Of a stretch of DNA of 64,000 nt, positions 1 to 9,369 are shown piece by piece. The notes under the pieces are model-generated. The model made no database searches. It saw only the letters and a list, made by a program, of their open reading frames with translations, and was not told where the DNA came from. Numbering within the stretch: the stretch's first letter is position 1; every line of letters starts with the position of its first letter. The DNA comes from Halomonas fontilapidosi (GTDB lineage: Bacteria > Pseudomonadota > Gammaproteobacteria > Pseudomonadales > Halomonadaceae). The DNA is taken from the NCBI RefSeq assembly GCF_014192285.1, contig NZ_JACHXQ010000004.1, positions 124,001 through 188,000 of the forward strand, given 5' to 3'. The translations under genes and the position numbers were made by a program.

Positions 1-819
1 GTAGAGGGCCCGGCTGCCGTCGTGAAGCACCTGCATGACCCGATTGCTGCGCTCGAGCTCGGCCTTCTTGCGCGAGACGCGTGCTTCCAGCGCCGCGTAG
101 CTGGCGCCGAGTTCCTCGGCCATGCCATCGAAGGTGCTGCCCAGCAGCGCCAGCTCGTCGCTGCCCTTGAGCTGAGTTCGGTAGCCGAAGTTGCGACGGC
201 CGGCCTCCCTGGCCAGCACCACCAGCTGGTGCAGCGGGGCCACCAGGTTGTGGCGGATGTCGTAGAGGGCGATGGCCACTACCACGGCGGTCAGCGCCAG
301 GAAGAGAATCTGCAGTACGCTGAGCAGGCGGATCTTGGCCTCGCTGTTCTGCTCCAGCTGGGAGACCAGCTGGTCGATGTCACCCACCAGGCCGTCCAGG
401 GTCTGACGGAGTACCTCGACGTCCACGCCCTCGCCTGCAATGGCGCGGCTCACCTTGGGGGCCAGCGCTTCGTCCCAGCGGGTCCGGAGCATCTGGTACT
501 GGGTCTGCAGGGGATGATCCTCGGCCTCGGGCAGGGCCTCGGTCAGCTGCGGGCTGTTGAGTCGCTCGCGAAAGCGTTCGCTGAGTACCTCGACACGCTC
601 GCGCTGCGACGCCTCGGGTTGGCGTTCATAACGCTGCAGGGCAGCGACGATCTGGTAGGTATTCATGCGCAGCGAGCCGGCCACGTTGATGGCGGCGGCA
701 TCACCGCGGCTGCCGTTGGCGACCACCATGGTCACCACGATGCTGATCAGTGCCATGGCGCTGATCGCCAGCAGCGAGGCGACGATGCGCGCCACCAGAG
801 AGCGTTGCAGCAGTTTCAT
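1..819 (-). CDS. narX: Nitrate/nitrite sensor histidine kinase NarX, N-terminal part (runs off the window)
   Basis: The ATG at 819-817 opens a frame that stays open to base 1 (273 codons), so the kinase core lies outside the window. It starts with a membrane segment at about residues 8-34, followed directly by a P-box-like stretch (about 37-57, containing RGDAAAINVAGSLRM) that matches the periplasmic nitrate-binding signature of NarX/NarQ. A helical periplasmic domain follows, then a second membrane segment (LQILFLALTAVVVAIALY), a HAMP-like linker and the start of a coiled coil. In this family, nitrate binding activates phosphorylation of NarL-type regulators. The gene is divergent from narK and narGHJI, the usual arrangement. 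A narL gene would be expected beyond the left edge (inference). Confidence is high because of the P-box. Confidence 0.9.
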   Translation of the reverse strand, partial: MKLLQRSLVARIVASLLAISAMALISIVVTMVVANGSRGDAAAINVAGSLRMNTYQIVAALQRYERQPEASQRERVEVLSERFRERLNSPQLTEALPEAEDHPLQTQYQMLRTRWDEALAPKVSRAIAGEGVDVEVLRQTLDGLVGDIDQLVSQLEQNSEAKIRLLSVLQILFLALTAVVVAIALYDIRHNLVAPLHQLVVLAREAGRRNFGYRTQLKGSDELALLGSTFDGMAEELGASYAALEARVSRKKAELERSNRVMQVLHDGSRALY

Positions 820-993
820 CGGCGGGTGGGGCCTCCGCGCGCGTTACAAGTCCATGGATTCAGGGTGTCACTATACCCTAGTGGGTAGTGATAGCTCCCT
901 CAAAGGTGTACCTCCCTTGCTCTTTTGACGCCCCGGGCGGCGCTCCCGAGAATTCAGGAACCCTTCACAAAACCTGCACAAAGCCTGCCGCCC
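820..993. promoter_or_regulatory. narX-narK divergent intergenic region with NarL-heptamer-like sites
   Basis: This 174-bp spacer separates divergent narX and narK. It carries TACCTCC at 909-915, which matches six of seven positions of the NarL heptamer consensus TACYYMT, and an inverted TACCC / GGGTA pair at 874-878 and 883-887. The same TACCTCC heptamer occurs twice, inverted, ahead of narG. I found no clear TTGAT-N4-ATCAA Fnr box. NarL control is inferred from the adjacent narX and these sites. Confidence 0.4.
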
Positions 994-2331
994 ATGACTC
1001 GCAACGACGAGACTTCACCGCCGCTGCCGCGTGCCGACCCGTCACAGGACGCGTCGGCGCCTCCCGGCTATCGGGCCCTGGTGGTGGTGATTCTGTCACC
1101 GCTGGCCTTCGCCCTGGTCTTCGCCTGCTGGACCCTGTTTGCCATGCTCGGTGTGGAGCTGCGTCGCGACCTGGCCCTGGGCGGCGTCGGCTTCGCGGTG
1201 CTGCTGGCCATGCCGATGCTCGCCGGGGGCCTGGCCAGCCTGCCCATGGCGCTACTGGCCCGGCGCTTCGGCGGGCGCCGAGTAATGCTCGGCTGCCTGC
1301 TGCTGATCTGCCCCTTTCTGTGGTGGATCAGCCAGGCGGACCACTATCTGGAATTTCTGATGGCCGGCCTGGGCCTGGGGCTGGGCGCCGGGGCCCTGGC
1401 CGCCGGCCTGGTCTATGTGGCGGAGCTGGGGCCGCCTCGACATGCCGGCCTGGCACTGGGCTTCTACGGGGCCGGCATGGTCGGGGCGGGGCTGAGCTAC
1501 CTGCTGCTGCCGCTGGTCAGCCAGGCCTATGGCTGGCGCATGGCGCCGCTGCTCTACCTGTTGCCGGTACTGCTGATCGCGGCATTGCTATGGCTGTTCG
1601 CCGACGATGCCGATGCGCCCGCCTCCCCCGAGACAACCGAGGACGGGGATGACGAGGCACCGCCGACGCGGGGCTCGCCAAGGACGCGCGTCGTCCGCGT
1701 CGCCTGCCTCCTCGCCGACTGGCAGCTGTGGCGACTGGCGATCACCTACAGCTTCTTCTTCGGCGCCTTCGTGGCCCTGGCGCTGTGGCTGCCCGGCCAC
1801 CTGGCGGCCCGCTATGGCCTCTCGCTGCAGGCCGCGGCCCTCTGGGCCTTGCCCTTCACGCTGGCAGTCGGAGCGGGCCAGGTGATCGGCGGCATGCTGG
1901 CTGATCTGCGCGACTTTCGCAGTCTGCGCTGGTGGGTCAGCGCCTTCGTACTGGTCTGCCTCTTCCTGCTCTCCTATCCCCCCTTCTCCATGCGCATCGA
2001 GGGGATACATGGCGAACTGACGCTGCGCTATGCGGCCCCGCTATGGGGTTTTTTGGGACTGCTGGTGGCCATGGGCGTCGCCATGGGGATAGGACAGGGT
2101 AGCCTGATGCGGCTGATCCATCGTGATCATGGCAGCGACATGGCGCTGGTGGGTGGGCTGGCCCTGACCTTGGGTGGACTCTTCGCCGCCTTGCTGCCGC
2201 CGGTTTTCGTGCTGGGTGGCGAGTGGCTGGGCGTACGTACGGTGGGCTTCATGTTCCTCTATGCGGCGCTGGTGGCATGCATGTTGATCATGCTGGCCGA
2301 TCATGCGCGAGATCGGCGCCGTGCCCGCTGA
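994..2331 (+). CDS. narK: NarK-family MFS transporter (probable nitrate/nitrite carrier, atypical signature)
   Basis: From ATG 994 this encodes 445 residues with about 12 hydrophobic segments split by an acidic loop (about residues 195-220, rich in D, E and P). The frame is open back to a TTG at 925, but no good ribosome site supports that start. Position between narX and narG argues for nitrate import or nitrite export. The segment ALGFYGAGMVGAG aligns with the first nitrate-signature helix of NarK but lacks its conserved Asn, so the substrate is less certain than the context suggests. It ends 198 bp before narG. An alternative is another anion transporter of the same superfamily. Confidence 0.72.
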   Translation: MTRNDETSPPLPRADPSQDASAPPGYRALVVVILSPLAFALVFACWTLFAMLGVELRRDLALGGVGFAVLLAMPMLAGGLASLPMALLARRFGGRRVMLGCLLLICPFLWWISQADHYLEFLMAGLGLGLGAGALAAGLVYVAELGPPRHAGLALGFYGAGMVGAGLSYLLLPLVSQAYGWRMAPLLYLLPVLLIAALLWLFADDADAPASPETTEDGDDEAPPTRGSPRTRVVRVACLLADWQLWRLAITYSFFFGAFVALALWLPGHLAARYGLSLQAAALWALPFTLAVGAGQVIGGMLADLRDFRSLRWWVSAFVLVCLFLLSYPPFSMRIEGIHGELTLRYAAPLWGFLGLLVAMGVAMGIGQGSLMRLIHRDHGSDMALVGGLALTLGGLFAALLPPVFVLGGEWLGVRTVGFMFLYAALVACMLIMLADHARDRRRAR

Positions 2332-2372
2332 ACGCGCCATCTAACCCCTCCTTTTTACGCGTCTATCCCCTT

Positions 2373-2400
2373 GGAGGTAGAGGGCATGTATATGGAGGTA
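2373..2400. promoter_or_regulatory. Paired GGAGGTA repeats upstream of narG (candidate NarL sites)
   Basis: GGAGGTA occurs at 2373-2379 and 2394-2400, 21 bp apart, which is two helical turns and so on the same face of the DNA. Read on the other strand each is TACCTCC, identical to the heptamer at 909-915 and one mismatch from the NarL consensus. The pair lies 130-157 bp upstream of the narG start. The role is inferred. Confidence 0.35.
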
Positions 2401-2529
2401 ACCGGGCAGAATTGTGCCTTCCAATCCCCCAGAATTCCCTCCATGGAAGCTGCCTGAGCCCTGTGAGGGAGTGGCAGTTCGAGTGGCCGGGGATGGCCAC
2501 GCATCTTTTCAGGAGCCTGGAGAGCGACC

Positions 2530-5500
2530 ATGAGTCACTTCATCGATCGGCTGAACTTCTTCCGCAAGGCCCGCGAACCCTTCGCCAACGACCATGGTGA
2601 AGTTCGCCAGGAGTCCCGCGAGTGGGAGAACAGTTACCGGCAGCGCTGGCAGCATGACAAGGTGGTACGGTCCACCCACGGGGTGAACTGCACCGGTTCA
2701 TGCAGCTGGAAGATCTACGTCAAGAATGGCTTGGTCACCTGGGAGACCCAGCAGACCGACTATCCGCGCACACGGCCGGACCTGCCCAACCATGAGCCTC
2801 GTGGCTGCCCGCGCGGCGCCAGCTACTCCTGGTACATGTACAGCGCCAACCGTCTCAAGTACCCCCTGATCAGAAAGCCGCTGCTCAAGCTGTGGCGCGA
2901 GGCTCTCGAGGCCAAGGGTGATCCGGTCGATGCCTGGGCCTCCATCGTCGAGGACCCCGACAAGGCCAAGCAGTACAAGCGCGCCCGCGGCATGGGTGGC
3001 TTCGTGCGCGGCAACTGGGACGAGCTCAACGAGCTGGTCGCGGCTTCCAACGTCTACACCGCCAAGCAGTACGGGCCCGACCGCATCATCGGCTTCTCGC
3101 CGATTCCCGCCATGTCGATGGTCAGCTATGCCGCCGGTAGTCGCTACCTGTCATTGATCGGCGGCGTCTGCATGAGCTTCTACGACTTCTATTGCGACCT
3201 GCCGCCGGCCTCGCCGATGACCTGGGGCGAGCAGACCGACGTGCCCGAGTCCGCCGACTGGTACAACTCCGGCTATATCATCGCCTGGGGCTCCAATGTG
3301 CCGCAGACGCGGACGCCGGATGCCCACTTCTTTACCGAGGTGCGTTACAAGGGCACCAAGACCGTTTCCATCACCCCGGACTATGCCGAGGTCTCCAAGC
3401 TTACCGACGAGTGGCTCTCTGCCAAGCAGGGCACCGATGCCGCGCTGGCGATGGCCATGGGCCACGTCATCCTCAAGGAGTTCCACCTCGACAAGCCCAG
3501 CGCCTACTTTACCGACTACGTGCGCCGCTACTCCGACATGCCGTTCCTGGTCGAGCTCGAGCCCCGTGAAGACGGCAGCTATGCGCCGGGACGTCAGCTG
3601 CGTGCCAGCGATTTCGATGCCAGCCTGGGTCAGGAGAACAACCCGGAGTGGAAGACCGTCGCCTGGGACGAGACCCGCGACCAGCTGGTGGTGCCGCGCG
3701 GCTCCATCGGCTTCCGCTGGGGCGAGACCGGTGACGAGGTCGGCAAGTGGAACCTCGAGCCCCTCGACGCCGAAGGCACCGAGATCAAGCCGCTGCTGAG
3801 CCTCGCCGAGCACCACGACAGCGTGGCCAAGGTCGCCTTCCCCTACTTCGGCGGCATCGAGCACGAGCACTTCGACCATGTGAAAGGCGAAGGCGCGGGT
3901 GCGGCGGATGACCTGCTGTTCCACAATCTGCCCGTCAAGAAAATGAAGAAGGCCGACGGCAGCGAGATGCTGGCGGTCACCGTGTTCGACCTGATGTGCG
4001 CCAACTACGGCATCGACCGCGGCTTCAGCGGTGATAGCGAAGATGACGGTGCCACGTCCTACGATCAGATCCGCCCCTATACCCCGGCCTGGCAGGAGAA
4101 GATCACCGGTGTGCCAGCGGCTCAGTGCGCGCGCATTGCCCGTGAGTTCGCCGACAACGCCGACAAGACCCAAGGGCGCAGCATGATCATCGTCGGTGCC
4201 GGCATGAACCACTGGTACCACATGGACATGAACTACCGCGGCTTGATCAACATGCTGGTCATGTGCGGCTGCATCGGTCAGAGCGGGGGTGGCTGGGCCC
4301 ATTATGTGGGTCAGGAGAAGCTGCGCCCGCAGACCGGCTGGACCCCGTTGGCCTTCGGTCTCGACTGGCAGCGTCCGCCACGTCACATGAACTCCACCTC
4401 CTTCTTCTACAACCACTCCTCCCAGTGGCGCTACGAGAAGCTCGAGATCAAGGAGATCCTTTCGCCGCTGGCCAAGGCCGAGGACTATCCGGGTAGCCTG
4501 ATCGACTTCAACGTGCGCTCCGAGCGTATGGGCTGGCTGCCCTCCGCCCCCCAGCTGGGCACCAACCCGCTGCGACTGGCGAAGCAGGCCGAGGAAGCCG
4601 GGATGTCGACCAAGGATTACGCCGTTCAGCAGCTCAAGAGTGGCGAGCTCTCCTTCGCGGCGGAAGACCCGGACAATTCCCAGAACTTCCCGCGCAACAT
4701 GTTCATCTGGCGCTCCAACCTGCTGGGCAGCTCTGGCAAGGGCCATGAGTACATGCTCAAGTACCTGCTGGGCACTCGTCACGGTATCCAGGGCAAGGAC
4801 CTGGGTGAGGAAGGCGGCACCATACCCGAAGAGGTCAAGTGGCATGACCAGGCGCCCGAGGGCAAGCTCGACCTGCTGGTGACCCTGGACTTCCGCATGT
4901 CCACCACCTGCCTCTACTCGGACATCGTATTCCCCACGGCGACCTGGTACGAGAAGAACGACCTCAATACCTCCGACATGCACCCCTTCATCCACCCGCT
5001 GACCGCGGCGACCGACCCGGCATGGGAGTCGCGCAGCGACTGGGAGATCTACAAGGGCATCGCCAAGGCCTTCTCGAAGGCCTGCGTGGGGCATCTTGGC
5101 GAGGAGACCGACCTGGTCACCCTGCCGCACCAGCACGACTCCCCGGCGGAGCTTTCCCAGGTCGAGGTCAAGGACTGGAAGAAGGGCGAGTGCGAGCCGA
5201 TCCCGGGCAAGACCATGCCGGCACTGATCGAGGTCAAGCGCAACTACCCCGAGACCTATGAGCGCTTCACCTCCGTGGGCCCGCTGCTCCAGAGCATCGG
5301 CAACGGCGGCAAGGGCATCAACTGGAACACCGAGTCCGAGGTCGAACTGCTCGGCAAGCTCAACCATCGCAAGCTGGACGGGCCGCACAAGGGGCGTCCG
5401 CAGATCGAGAGTGCCGTGGACGCCGCCGAGATGATCCTGACCCTGGCGCCGGAGACCAACGGCCAGGTCGCGGTGAAGGCCTGGGACGCGCTTTCCAAGA

Positions 5501-6312
5501 TCACCGGGCGGGATCACACCCACCTGGCGCATCCCAAGGAAGACGAGAAGATCCGTTTCCGCGACATCGTTGCCCAGCCGCGCAAGATCATCTCCAGCCC
5601 GACCTGGTCCGGCCTCGAGGACGAGCACGTCTCCTACAATGCCGGCTATACCAACGTCCACGAGCTGATCCCCTGGCGCACCGTCAGCGGCCGCCAGCAA
5701 TTCTACCAGGATCACCCCTGGATGCGCGCCTTCGGCGAGAGCCTGCTGGCCTATCGGCCGCCGATCAATACCAAGGCGGCGCAGGGCTTCACCCTGCCGG
5801 CCGACAATGGCTACAAGACCAAGGCGCTGAACTTCATCACGCCGCACCAGAAGTGGGGGATCCACTCCACCTACAGTGAAAACCTGCTGATGCTGACATT
5901 GTCGCGCGGCGGCCCCATTGCCTGGCTGTCGGAAGACGATGCGCAGTCGATCGGCATTGAAGACAACGACTGGATCGAGCTTTACAACGCCAATGGTGCG
6001 ATCACCGCCCGTGCCGTGGTCAGCCAGCGGGTCAAGACCGGCATGGTGATGATGTACCACGCCCAGGAGCGCATCACCAATATTCCCGGCTCCGAGGTCA
6101 GCGGCACGCGTGGCGGCTTCCATAACTCGGTCACCCGCATCTGCCCCAAGCCGACTCACATGATCGGCGGCTACGCGCAGCTCTCCTACAGCTTCAACTA
6201 CTACGGCACCGTCGGCTCCAACCGCGACGAATTCGTCCTGATTCGCAAGATGAAGAACATCGACTGGCTGGATGGCGAAGGCAATGACACCGTGCAGGAG
6301 GCCGTCAAATGA
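2530..6312 (+). CDS. narG: Respiratory nitrate reductase alpha subunit NarG
   Basis: 1260 residues, close to the usual NarG length. NarG carries the bis-MGD molybdenum site that reduces nitrate to nitrite on the cytoplasmic face of the membrane. Visible ligands: His50, Cys54, Cys58 and Cys93 (HGVNCTGSC and GCPRG), the FS0 4Fe-4S set with its unusual His, and Asp223 in YCDLPPASP, matching the Asp that coordinates Mo in E. coli NarG. No twin-arginine leader is present, as expected for a cytoplasm-facing enzyme. The start has a purine-rich upstream site (GGAG at 2518-2521). The stop overlaps the narH start by 4 nt (ATGA). It is the first gene of narGHJI. Confidence 0.97.
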   Translation: MSHFIDRLNFFRKAREPFANDHGEVRQESREWENSYRQRWQHDKVVRSTHGVNCTGSCSWKIYVKNGLVTWETQQTDYPRTRPDLPNHEPRGCPRGASYSWYMYSANRLKYPLIRKPLLKLWREALEAKGDPVDAWASIVEDPDKAKQYKRARGMGGFVRGNWDELNELVAASNVYTAKQYGPDRIIGFSPIPAMSMVSYAAGSRYLSLIGGVCMSFYDFYCDLPPASPMTWGEQTDVPESADWYNSGYIIAWGSNVPQTRTPDAHFFTEVRYKGTKTVSITPDYAEVSKLTDEWLSAKQGTDAALAMAMGHVILKEFHLDKPSAYFTDYVRRYSDMPFLVELEPREDGSYAPGRQLRASDFDASLGQENNPEWKTVAWDETRDQLVVPRGSIGFRWGETGDEVGKWNLEPLDAEGTEIKPLLSLAEHHDSVAKVAFPYFGGIEHEHFDHVKGEGAGAADDLLFHNLPVKKMKKADGSEMLAVTVFDLMCANYGIDRGFSGDSEDDGATSYDQIRPYTPAWQEKITGVPAAQCARIAREFADNADKTQGRSMIIVGAGMNHWYHMDMNYRGLINMLVMCGCIGQSGGGWAHYVGQEKLRPQTGWTPLAFGLDWQRPPRHMNSTSFFYNHSSQWRYEKLEIKEILSPLAKAEDYPGSLIDFNVRSERMGWLPSAPQLGTNPLRLAKQAEEAGMSTKDYAVQQLKSGELSFAAEDPDNSQNFPRNMFIWRSNLLGSSGKGHEYMLKYLLGTRHGIQGKDLGEEGGTIPEEVKWHDQAPEGKLDLLVTLDFRMSTTCLYSDIVFPTATWYEKNDLNTSDMHPFIHPLTAATDPAWESRSDWEIYKGIAKAFSKACVGHLGEETDLVTLPHQHDSPAELSQVEVKDWKKGECEPIPGKTMPALIEVKRNYPETYERFTSVGPLLQSIGNGGKGINWNTESEVELLGKLNHRKLDGPHKGRPQIESAVDAAEMILTLAPETNGQVAVKAWDALSKITGRDHTHLAHPKEDEKIRFRDIVAQPRKIISSPTWSGLEDEHVSYNAGYTNVHELIPWRTVSGRQQFYQDHPWMRAFGESLLAYRPPINTKAAQGFTLPADNGYKTKALNFITPHQKWGIHSTYSENLLMLTLSRGGPIAWLSEDDAQSIGIEDNDWIELYNANGAITARAVVSQRVKTGMVMMYHAQERITNIPGSEVSGTRGGFHNSVTRICPKPTHMIGGYAQLSYSFNYYGTVGSNRDEFVLIRKMKNIDWLDGEGNDTVQEAVK

Positions 6313-7883
6313 AGATTCGTTCGCAAGTAGGCATGGTCCTCAACCTCGACAAGTGCATCGGCTGCCATACCTGCTCGGTGACCTGCAAGAACGTCTGGAC
6401 CAGCCGTGAGGGTGTGGAATACGCCTGGTTCAACAACGTCGAGACCAAGCCCGGCATCGGTTATCCCAAGGAGTGGGAAAACCAGCACAAGTGGAAGGGC
6501 GGCTGGCTGCGTCGCAAGGATGGCAAGATCGAGCCGCGCATCGGTGGCAAGTGGCGGGTGCTGGCGAACATCTTCGCCAACCCCGATCTGCCGGAGATCG
6601 ACGACTACTACGAGCCGTTCACCTTCGATTACCAACATCTGCACACCGCCAAGCAGGGCGAGCATCAGCCCACAGCGCGGCCGCGTTCGCTGGTCTCCGG
6701 TGAGCGCATGAACAAGATCGAGTGGGGCCCGAACTGGGAGGAGATTCTCGGCACCGAGTTCGCCAAGCGGCGTAAGGACTCGAACTTCGAGAAGATCCAG
6801 GCCGATATCTACGGCCAGTTCGAGAACACCTTCATGATGTATCTGCCGCGGCTTTGCGAGCACTGCCTCAATCCGACCTGTGTGGCGTCGTGCCCGAGTG
6901 GCGCGATCTACAAGCGCGAGGAGGATGGCATTGTCCTGATTGATCAGGACAAGTGCCGCGGCTGGCGGATGTGTATCTCCGGCTGCCCCTACAAGAAGAT
7001 CTACTACAACTGGAAGACCGGTAAGTCCGAGAAGTGCATCTTCTGCTATCCGCGCATCGAGGCCGGCCAGCCGACCATCTGTTCCGAGACCTGTGTGGGG
7101 CGGATCCGCTACCTCGGCGTGCTGCTCTACGATGCCGACCGCATCGAGGAAGTGGCCAGTTCCCCGGACGAGCGTGACCTCTATCACCGCCAGTGTGAAA
7201 TCTTCCTGGACCCTAACGACCCAGAAGTCATCGCCCAGGCCAAGAAGGACGGCATCACCGACAATGTGATCGCTGCCGCCCAGGCCTCGCCGGTCTACAA
7301 GCTGGCCATGGACTGGGGCCTGGCACTGCCGCTGCACCCGGAGTATCGCACCCTGCCGATGGTCTGGTACGTGCCGCCGCTGTCGCCGATCCAGTCGGCC
7401 GCCGAGGCCGGCAACGTCGAGTTCGACGGCGTGATGCCGAAGATCGAGTCGCTGCGCATTCCGGTCAAGTACCTGGCCAACATGCTGACCGCCGGCGAGG
7501 AAGAGCCCGTGGTACTGGCACTCAAGCGTCTGATGGCGATGCGCCTCTACATGCGTGGCAAGCACGTCGAAGGCAAGGCCGAGACCGAGGTGCTGGAGAG
7601 CGTCGGCCTCAGCGAGGCCCAGGTGGAGGATATGTACCGCTATCTGGCCATCGCCAACTACGAGGATCGCTTCGTGATCCCCACCAGCCATCGCGAAATG
7701 GCCACCGAGGCCTTCCCGGAGCGCGGCGGCTGTGGCTTCACCTTCGGCGACGGCTGTCACGGCGAGAGCAAGCCGAGCCTGTTCAACGGCCGTTCACAGA
7801 CCACCACCCTGGTACAGCCGGTGGAGACCTTCGACCCCCAGGCACAGGGCAAGCAACAGCACGAGGAGGTGCGTCATGGCTGA
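6309..7883 (+). CDS. narH: Respiratory nitrate reductase beta subunit NarH
   Basis: 524 residues; the electron-transfer subunit that links NarI haems to NarG. Four cysteine clusters are visible: CIGCHTCSVTC (from Cys16), CEHCLNPTCVASCPSG, CRGWRMCISGCPYKK and CIFCYPRIEAGQPTICSETC. The Trp replacing a Cys in the third cluster is the hallmark of the NarH 3Fe-4S centre. The start overlaps the narG stop by 4 nt, and the narJ start lies inside the last codons, so the subunits are probably translationally coupled. Confidence 0.97.
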   Translation: MKIRSQVGMVLNLDKCIGCHTCSVTCKNVWTSREGVEYAWFNNVETKPGIGYPKEWENQHKWKGGWLRRKDGKIEPRIGGKWRVLANIFANPDLPEIDDYYEPFTFDYQHLHTAKQGEHQPTARPRSLVSGERMNKIEWGPNWEEILGTEFAKRRKDSNFEKIQADIYGQFENTFMMYLPRLCEHCLNPTCVASCPSGAIYKREEDGIVLIDQDKCRGWRMCISGCPYKKIYYNWKTGKSEKCIFCYPRIEAGQPTICSETCVGRIRYLGVLLYDADRIEEVASSPDERDLYHRQCEIFLDPNDPEVIAQAKKDGITDNVIAAAQASPVYKLAMDWGLALPLHPEYRTLPMVWYVPPLSPIQSAAEAGNVEFDGVMPKIESLRIPVKYLANMLTAGEEEPVVLALKRLMAMRLYMRGKHVEGKAETEVLESVGLSEAQVEDMYRYLAIANYEDRFVIPTSHREMATEAFPERGGCGFTFGDGCHGESKPSLFNGRSQTTTLVQPVETFDPQAQGKQQHEEVRHG

Positions 7884-8661
7884 GGCAGCCATCCAATACC
7901 CGGTGGCGGAGCCTGACATGCTGAGTCTGCGTGTGCTGGCCCGGCTGCTCGACTATCCCTCCGCGGAACTCCAGGCGGCTGCGCCGGAGCTGATCGAGAT
8001 CATCAACGACGAGCGCCGCTGGGAGGCGGCGCTGCGCGCTCGCCTGATGGACTGGTGCCAGCGCCTGCTGGAGGCCGACCTGCTGGAACTGCAGTCCGAG
8101 TACGTGGCGCTATTCGACAAGGGTCGCACGACCTCGCTGCTGCTCTTCGAGCACGTTCACGGGGAGTCCCGAGATCGTGGCCAGGCGATGGTCGACCTGA
8201 TGGCCGAGTACCGCGCCGCGGGCTTCGAGCTCGATGCGCGTGAGCTGCCCGACTACCTGCCGATGTTCCTGGAGTACCTCTCGACCCGCCCGGAGGCCGA
8301 TATCGGCCGCTGGCTGGGCGAGATCCGTCATATCCTGGCGTTGCTCAGTGCGCGCCTGGAAGAGCGCGAGGCCGACCATGCCCTGGTGCTGCTGGCGCTG
8401 CTGGCGCTGATCGGTGCCGAAGGGGACGTCGACGCCCACCGCGAGACGGTGAAGGATGAAGCCCCCGATGATACCCCCGAGGCGCTGGACGAGGTCTGGG
8501 AAGAGGAAGCGGTGCGCTTCAGTGCCGCCTCCGACGAGGACTGCGCGCTGCAGTCCGCCGAGGGTCGCCGCCTCGCCGAGCGCAAGCAGGCCGTGCCCAG
8601 CGACCCCGTCAGGATCATGCCCGGCAGCGGCCATACCGACCGCACCGTGACCGATCGCTAA
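7876..8661 (+). CDS. narJ: Nitrate reductase molybdenum cofactor assembly chaperone NarJ
   Basis: 261 residues from ATG 7876, which has an ideal GAGGAGG site at 7863-7869; longer in-frame extensions lie inside narH and were rejected. NarJ binds the NarG N terminus and holds apo-NarGH until the cofactor is inserted; it is not part of the final enzyme. Features of the TorD/DmsD/NarJ fold are visible: LARLLDYPS near the N terminus and the LFEHVHGESRDRGQAMVDL segment typical of NarJ. The C-terminal about 65 residues are acidic and of low complexity. It overlaps narH by 8 nt and ends 12 nt before narI. Confidence 0.94.
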   Translation: MAEAAIQYPVAEPDMLSLRVLARLLDYPSAELQAAAPELIEIINDERRWEAALRARLMDWCQRLLEADLLELQSEYVALFDKGRTTSLLLFEHVHGESRDRGQAMVDLMAEYRAAGFELDARELPDYLPMFLEYLSTRPEADIGRWLGEIRHILALLSARLEEREADHALVLLALLALIGAEGDVDAHRETVKDEAPDDTPEALDEVWEEEAVRFSAASDEDCALQSAEGRRLAERKQAVPSDPVRIMPGSGHTDRTVTDR

Positions 8662-8673
8662 AGGAGAACCGTC

Positions 8674-9357
8674 ATGTTTAGCGAATATCTGCAACACCTG
8701 ATCTATGGCTACTACCCCTATCTGGCCGGCACGGTGTTCCTGGTCGGCAGCCTGATGCGTTACGACCATGGCCAGTTCACCTGGAAGACCGGCTCCAGCC
8801 AGATGCTCTCGTCGAAGAACATGCGCCTGGCCAGCAACCTCTTCCATATCGGCATCATCGTCATCTTCTTTGGCCACCTGTTCGGCATGCTGACCCCGCA
8901 CTGGGTCTATGCGCCCTTCCTGAGCGCCGGAACCAAGCAGGTGCTGGCGATCGTCATCGGCGGTATCGCCGGGGTGCTGTGCCTGGCCGGCGGTGCCATG
9001 CTGCTCTACCGTCGCCTGACCAACCCGCGGGTCAAGGCCTCGTCGAGCATGATGGATACCGCCATCCTCGGCTTGATTGTCTTCCAGGCCGGCCTGGGCG
9101 TGATCAGCGTGTTCTTCTCGCTGGGCCACCTGGACGGCGCGATGATGCTGACCCTGGCGGGCTGGGCCCAGTCCATCGTGTTCTTCAGCGGCGGGGCGGC
9201 CGACTACATGGCCGAGGTCTCCTGGATCTACAAGGTGCACGTCTTCCTCGGCCTGACCATCATCCTGCTGTTTCCCTTCACCCGCCTGGTTCACGTCTGG
9301 AGCGTGCCCTTTGGCTACGTGACGCGCCGCTACCAAGTCGTCCGCAAGCGGGGCTGA
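8674..9357 (+). CDS. narI: Respiratory nitrate reductase gamma subunit NarI (cytochrome b)
   Basis: 227 residues with five hydrophobic segments, the expected NarI topology. NarI takes electrons from quinol and passes them through two b-type haems to NarH while anchoring NarGH to the inner membrane. Candidate haem-ligand His residues sit in FHIGIIVIFFGHLFG (about residues 50-65) and in the C-terminal helices (KVHVFLG and TRLVHVW). AAGGAG lies upstream of ATG 8674. It is the fourth nar gene; ppiC follows after 12 nt. Confidence 0.95.
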   Translation: MFSEYLQHLIYGYYPYLAGTVFLVGSLMRYDHGQFTWKTGSSQMLSSKNMRLASNLFHIGIIVIFFGHLFGMLTPHWVYAPFLSAGTKQVLAIVIGGIAGVLCLAGGAMLLYRRLTNPRVKASSSMMDTAILGLIVFQAGLGVISVFFSLGHLDGAMMLTLAGWAQSIVFFSGGAADYMAEVSWIYKVHVFLGLTIILLFPFTRLVHVWSVPFGYVTRRYQVVRKRG

Positions 9358-9369
9358 GGAGTTATCACC

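Noticed and set aside
820..2529. Fnr box (TTGAT-N4-ATCAA) ahead of narK or narG
   Set aside because: The nearest look-alike (GTGAT and CTCAA around 887-903) has a six-base spacer and poor halves.
3151..6159. 1002-codon open frame antisense to narG
   Set aside because: Shadow of a highly biased GC-rich gene; no ribosome site, His/Gly/Val-rich composition typical of antisense frames, and narG is certain here.
6201..7760. 519-codon open frame antisense to narH
   Set aside because: Same antisense artefact; narH with all four cysteine clusters occupies the region.
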